Positions 60,958 through 64,000 of a DNA stretch of 64,000 nt are shown one piece after another. The position numbers were made by a program, and so were the translations under genes. Under the pieces are notes generated by a model. It had not been told where the DNA came from, searched no databases, and saw nothing but the letters and a program-made list of their open reading frames with translations. The DNA lies in the NCBI RefSeq assembly GCF_031844705.1, contig NZ_CP134609.1, forward strand, positions 620,001 through 684,000, in the 5' to 3' direction. The DNA comes from Streptomyces sp. ITFR-16. Lineage in GTDB: Bacteria > Actinomycetota > Actinomycetes > Streptomycetales > Streptomycetaceae. How positions within the stretch are numbered: the stretch's first letter is position 1; the number at the start of each line of letters is the position of its first letter.

Positions 60958-61464
60958 ATGACCACCGACGCCACCCCCGTTCCGTCCCGCAACTCCCGTC
61001 CGCCCAAGGCGCAGGCGGCGCTGGGGGTCGGGGTGATCGTGCAGGATGCGCGGGGGCGCATCCTGCTCGGCCGGCACCACAGCGGGACCTGGGAGCTGCC
61101 GGGCGGCAAGGTCGATCCGCTGCCGGAGTCCGTCGCGGCGGCCGCCGCGCGTGAGCTGCGCGAGGAGACCGGTCTGAGGGTCGCGGAGCACGAGGTGAGC
61201 ATCTTCGTGATGCTGCACGACGCGGTGGGCGGCATCAACCGGGTCACGCTCGGCGCTCTTGTACGGGTCGGCTCGGCGACCCCCGAGGTGACCGAGCCCC
61301 ATCTGATCAGCACCTGGCGGTGGACCTCGCCCGACGAGCTGCCGGCACCCCTCTTCGACCCCTCGGCGCAGATCCTGGCGGCCTGGCGCCCCGGCCTCGG
61401 CCTCACGCACCCGCCCGCGCACCGGCTGGACCTGGTGACCGAGGAGACCGAGGTACACACCTAA
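60958..61464 (+). CDS. Nudix hydrolase
   Basis: A 168-residue Nudix protein. The Nudix box runs from GGKVDPLPE near residue 44 to RELREETGL near 68; it has one residue more than the GX5E spacing of the standard box but keeps the REXXEE metal ligands. It probably hydrolyses a nucleoside diphosphate derivative. The ATG follows AAGGAGAG. Confidence 0.88.
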   Translation: MTTDATPVPSRNSRPPKAQAALGVGVIVQDARGRILLGRHHSGTWELPGGKVDPLPESVAAAAARELREETGLRVAEHEVSIFVMLHDAVGGINRVTLGALVRVGSATPEVTEPHLISTWRWTSPDELPAPLFDPSAQILAAWRPGLGLTHPPAHRLDLVTEETEVHT

Positions 61465-61514
61465 TTCGATTAATCATTTGCCTAGGGCTCATAGGCAGAG
61501 TTAGCGTCGTGGGC

Positions 61515-62009
61515 ATGAAGGCCGTGACCGAGCAGGACATCCGCACATCGTTCGTCAATTGCTCCAAGGGGGAGGCCGGGCGTCTGCCGCTGCCCCGCGA
61601 TTTCGGGGAGCTGCCCTGGGAGGATCTCGACTTCCTGGGCTGGCGCGATCTCAGCGCGCCCGGGCGCAGCTACATCGTCACCGAGCACGACGGGAAGCTG
61701 ACGGGGATCTCGCTGCGCTTCCCCTCCCAGCAGCGCGGGTTCCTCCACCGGAGCATGTGCTCCCTCTGCCTGACCACGCACCCCGGCGGCGGGGTCTCCC
61801 TGATGACCGCCCGCAAGACGGGTCCCGCCGGGCGTGAGGGCAATTCGGTCGGCCTGTACATGTGCACCGACCTGGCCTGCTCCCTGTACGTGCGCGGGAA
61901 GAAGGCCGTGGCCTCGGGCGCCCGCTTCAAGGAGTCGCTGACCCTGGAGGAGCAGGTCGGCCGCACCGCGGCCAATCTCTCCGCCTTCGTGGCCAAGCTC
62001 TTCGGCTGA
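61515..62009 (+). CDS. FBP/FusB-like zinc-finger protein (EF-G binding)
   Basis: A 164-residue protein of the FBP domain family. A four-cysteine treble-clef zinc site is formed by CSLC near residue 82 and CTDLAC near 117, as in FusB-type elongation-factor-G-binding proteins. The N-terminal part is helical. In streptomycetes the family is widespread and not proven to give fusidic-acid resistance. An inverted repeat TGCCTA-N7-TAGGCA lies at 61479-61497 in its AT-rich promoter region. Confidence 0.85.
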   Translation: MKAVTEQDIRTSFVNCSKGEAGRLPLPRDFGELPWEDLDFLGWRDLSAPGRSYIVTEHDGKLTGISLRFPSQQRGFLHRSMCSLCLTTHPGGGVSLMTARKTGPAGREGNSVGLYMCTDLACSLYVRGKKAVASGARFKESLTLEEQVGRTAANLSAFVAKLFG

Positions 62010-62028
62010 GTCACGCGCCGGGCGCGCA

Positions 62029-62052
62029 GGGGGTGGACAGGTACCCACCCCC
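62029..62052 (+). terminator. Hairpin terminator of the FBP gene
   Basis: GGGGGTGG and CCACCCCC arms around an 8-nt loop, 19 bp past the FBP stop and ahead of the TPP riboswitch. Confidence 0.7.
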
Positions 62053-62091
62053 GCACCGGCATCCGCGCCCGCCCGGCTATCCTGGCCGCCA

Positions 62092-62172
62092 CACCGGACA
62101 CGGGGTGCCCCGCACAGGGGCTGAGATCACACCCGTCGAACCTGAACCAGTTAGCACTGGCGGAGGGATGTC
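62092..62172 (+). ncRNA. TPP riboswitch (THI box)
   Basis: The conserved elements ACGGGGTGCC, GGCTGAGATCACACCCG, GAACCTGAACCAGTTAGCAC and the closing TGGCGGAGGGATGT are present in order. The GGAGG of the cytX ribosome-binding site (62162-62166) lies within the 3' strand of the aptamer, so bound thiamine pyrophosphate would hide it and block translation. TATCCT at 62078-62083 is a fitting -10. Confidence 0.95.
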
Positions 62173-62175
62173 TTC

Positions 62176-63558
62176 ATGTCGTTGTCGCATGCCCAGGACG
62201 AGCTCGCCGCATTCGGCGGGCGCATGCCCACCGCACCCGGCGATCTGCGCGTCGAGGCACACGGGATAGCCCCCGTCCCCGAGGACCGCCGCTACGGCGG
62301 GCCCGGCCGGCTCTTCACCGTCTGGTTCGCGCCCAATCTGACGATGACGGGTGTCTTCACCGGCACCGTCGGCATCGCGCTGGGCCTGGACTTCGCCACC
62401 GCGCTGGCCGCCGTCGTGCTCGGGACCCTCGTGGGCGCCGTGCCCACCGCGTATCTGGGCACCTGGGGCAGCCAGACCGGGGCCGGGCAACTCCCCTTGG
62501 CCCGGCTGGCGTTCGGCCGGGGTGTCGTCGTGCCCGGGGTGCTGCAGTGGCTGTCCTCCATCGCCTGGGACGCCTTGATCGGGCTGTTCGGCGGGGACGC
62601 GCTGGCCCAGCTGTGCGGCTGGCCGTTCTGGCTGGGGGTCCTGGTCATGATGGCTGCCCAGGGAGCGTTGGGCGTCCTGGGGTACGAGGTGATCCACCGG
62701 CTCCAGACCGTGATGACGTTCGCCCTGGCCGCCGCCTTCGCCGTGCTCTCCACCAAGCTCCTGCAAGGCGTCCACCCGGCCGCCTCCGGTTCCGTGCACG
62801 GCGCGGACCGGGCCGGCGCCGCCGTCCTGACCTGCACCGTCGCGCTGAGCCTGGCGCTGTCCTGGGCGCCGTACGCCAGCGACTTCAGCCGCTATCTGCC
62901 GCGCACCGCGTCCCGGCCGCGGATGTTCTGGTGCACGCTGCTGGGCATCAGCACCTCCTTCGTGGCCGTCCAGGCCCTCGGGCTGTGGGGGGCGTCCGTC
63001 TTCACCGACCAGACGGCGCGCGGCATCGACACCCTGCTGGGCGGGGGCGCCCTCGGCGCGTTCGGGCTGCTCGCCGTGGCGCTCGCCGCGCTGTGCAGCA
63101 ACGCCATGAACGACTACAGCGGTTCGCTGGCGCTCCAGACGATGGGTGTCCGGCTGCCGCGACCGGTCGCCGCCGCACTCGCCGCGGCGCTCGGCTTCCC
63201 GCTGGTCCTGTGGATGCACGCGGCCGACACCACGACCCGCTTCCAGAACGTGCTGCTGCTCGTCGGCTACTGGATCCCCGGCTTCGTCGCGATCGTGGCC
63301 GTCGACTGGGCCGTGCGGGCGCGGGCCCGCGGCCACTCCCCCGTCGACCTGGCCACCGAGAGCGCACACCGCCGGCCGTGGTGGCCCGCCCTCACCGCCT
63401 TCGCGGCGGCCTTCGCGGCGGCGGTCCCCTTCATGAGCACCAGCCTGTACGTGGGCCCCGTGGCGCACGCGCTGCACGGCGCCGACCTGGCCTACGGGGT
63501 GGCGTTCCTCGTGGCCCTGACGGTCTACACCCCGCTGCGGCTGCGCCGGAGCCGCTGA
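62176..63558 (+). CDS. cytX: Putative hydroxymethylpyrimidine transporter CytX
   Basis: A 460-residue membrane protein of the nucleobase:cation symporter-1 family with about 12 helices. Its place directly after a TPP riboswitch and its length support the CytX group, which imports the thiamine precursor hydroxymethylpyrimidine. An LSWAPYASDFSRYLPR segment near 226-241 and a GTxVGAxPTAYLG-type loop near 79-92 are typical of the family. Other thi genes are not in view. A hairpin terminator follows. Confidence 0.9.
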   Translation: MSLSHAQDELAAFGGRMPTAPGDLRVEAHGIAPVPEDRRYGGPGRLFTVWFAPNLTMTGVFTGTVGIALGLDFATALAAVVLGTLVGAVPTAYLGTWGSQTGAGQLPLARLAFGRGVVVPGVLQWLSSIAWDALIGLFGGDALAQLCGWPFWLGVLVMMAAQGALGVLGYEVIHRLQTVMTFALAAAFAVLSTKLLQGVHPAASGSVHGADRAGAAVLTCTVALSLALSWAPYASDFSRYLPRTASRPRMFWCTLLGISTSFVAVQALGLWGASVFTDQTARGIDTLLGGGALGAFGLLAVALAALCSNAMNDYSGSLALQTMGVRLPRPVAAALAAALGFPLVLWMHAADTTTRFQNVLLLVGYWIPGFVAIVAVDWAVRARARGHSPVDLATESAHRRPWWPALTAFAAAFAAAVPFMSTSLYVGPVAHALHGADLAYGVAFLVALTVYTPLRLRRSR

Positions 63559-63571
63559 GGCGGAGAACGGC

Positions 63572-63609
63572 CGAGGGGCCGTACCGGATCTCTCCGGCAC
63601 GGCCCCTCG
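63572..63609 (+). terminator. Hairpin terminator of cytX
   Basis: A 16-bp stem with one A.C mismatch (left arm from CGAGGGGCCGT, right arm to ACGGCCCCTCG) between cytX and the oppositely oriented tRNA gene. Confidence 0.82.
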
Positions 63610-63627
63610 ACGAACGACTCTCACGAG

Positions 63628-63701
<74 letters not shown>

Positions 63702-63751
63702 CTGCGATTCCTCCCGGTCGTGCCGGGCGGCTGCGCAGGACAAACATTACC

Positions 63752-64000
63752 TCACTCGGTGGACCGGATCGACGCGCGTGCCTGCTGGGCGCGGGCGGCC
63801 AGGGATTCGGCGCCGCAGGCCGTGGCCAGTTTGTGGGCCCGGGCCAGCTCCCGGGGCGAGCGGGTCGCGATGCCGTAGTCGACCAGGGCCTGGGCGTACT
63901 CGTACTGCGAGGGCGACGCCTCCAGGTGGCGGACCGCCTCGCCCAGCAGGTGCACGGCCTCCTCCGGGCGGGCGAAGAGGGAGACACAGCGCAGGGCCTC
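63752..64000 (-). CDS. C-terminal part of a large TPR-containing, LuxR/AfsR-like regulator
   Basis: The frame is open to the window end, so only the last 82 residues are seen. They show helical repeats (ALVDYGIAxR, ELARAHKLATACGAESLAARA) as in the TPR-like C-terminal regions of big ATP-binding regulators of the LuxR/AfsR type. The start and the signalling domains lie outside the window. Confidence 0.6.
   Translation of the reverse strand, partial: EALRCVSLFARPEEAVHLLGEAVRHLEASPSQYEYAQALVDYGIATRSPRELARAHKLATACGAESLAARAQQARASIRSTE

Overview
The window is a high-GC, densely packed actinobacterial chromosome segment, almost certainly Streptomyces or a close relative. Supporting signs are GTG starts, ATGA/GTGA gene overlaps, a DasR-type site before a secreted chitinase, ECF sigma factors, mycothiol-dependent enzymes and many TetR/MarR/PadR regulators. 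About 65 protein genes, one tRNA and one riboswitch are supported. No insertion sequence, prophage or CRISPR array was seen.

Layout. 0-3.6 kb: end of an EfeU iron permease, an unknown HTH-like protein, a BlaI/M56 pair and a RibD-C/DHFR-like reductase. 3.6-13.1 kb: oxidoreductase and hydrolase genes (quinone reductase, esterase, acetoacetate-decarboxylase-like protein, aldehyde dehydrogenase, OYE flavoenzyme) that share six copies of a 19-bp palindrome with the TetR gene at 12.5 kb. An ECF41 sigma operon with its own recognisable promoter is embedded in this block. 13.1-22 kb: a VOC protein, an ECF sigma factor with a coupled membrane protein, the chitinase, a DJ-1-like protein, LysR and MerR regulators, DinB and MgtC proteins. 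22-24 kb: a DyP peroxidase with an encapsulin-targeting tail, followed by its encapsulin shell gene. 24-32.9 kb: a PucR regulator, a PLP decarboxylase, a MarR pair, a proline-rich peptide, panD and assorted enzymes.

32.9-40.4 kb is the most unusual region. It has two divergent, translationally coupled groups: a membrane protein that looks like an inactivated HerA/VirD4-type ATPase plus an M48 metallopeptidase leftwards, and an intact HerA-like ATPase, a calpain-type cysteine protease with a complete triad and a small protein rightwards. This looks like a membrane-anchored ATPase/protease machine that I cannot match to a named system.

40.4-49 kb: a TetR/NmrA pair with two matched operators, a NarL-type two-component system, and an iron-siderophore ABC importer with a fused double permease behind an iron box. 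49-55 kb: an AurF-like diiron oxygenase with a ferredoxin-reductase fusion, a DoxX protein, and a FadH-like dienoyl-CoA reductase with a 32-bp palindrome and a PadR gene. 55-64 kb: a transporter/PAP2 operon divergent from a TetR gene across a 70-bp inverted repeat, an SDR, an SPFH/NAD-kinase-like pair, a Nudix protein, an FBP zinc protein, a TPP riboswitch with the thiamine-precursor transporter cytX, tRNA-Pro(GGG) and the end of a large regulator-like gene.

All calls come from reading the sequence by eye. No database search was run.
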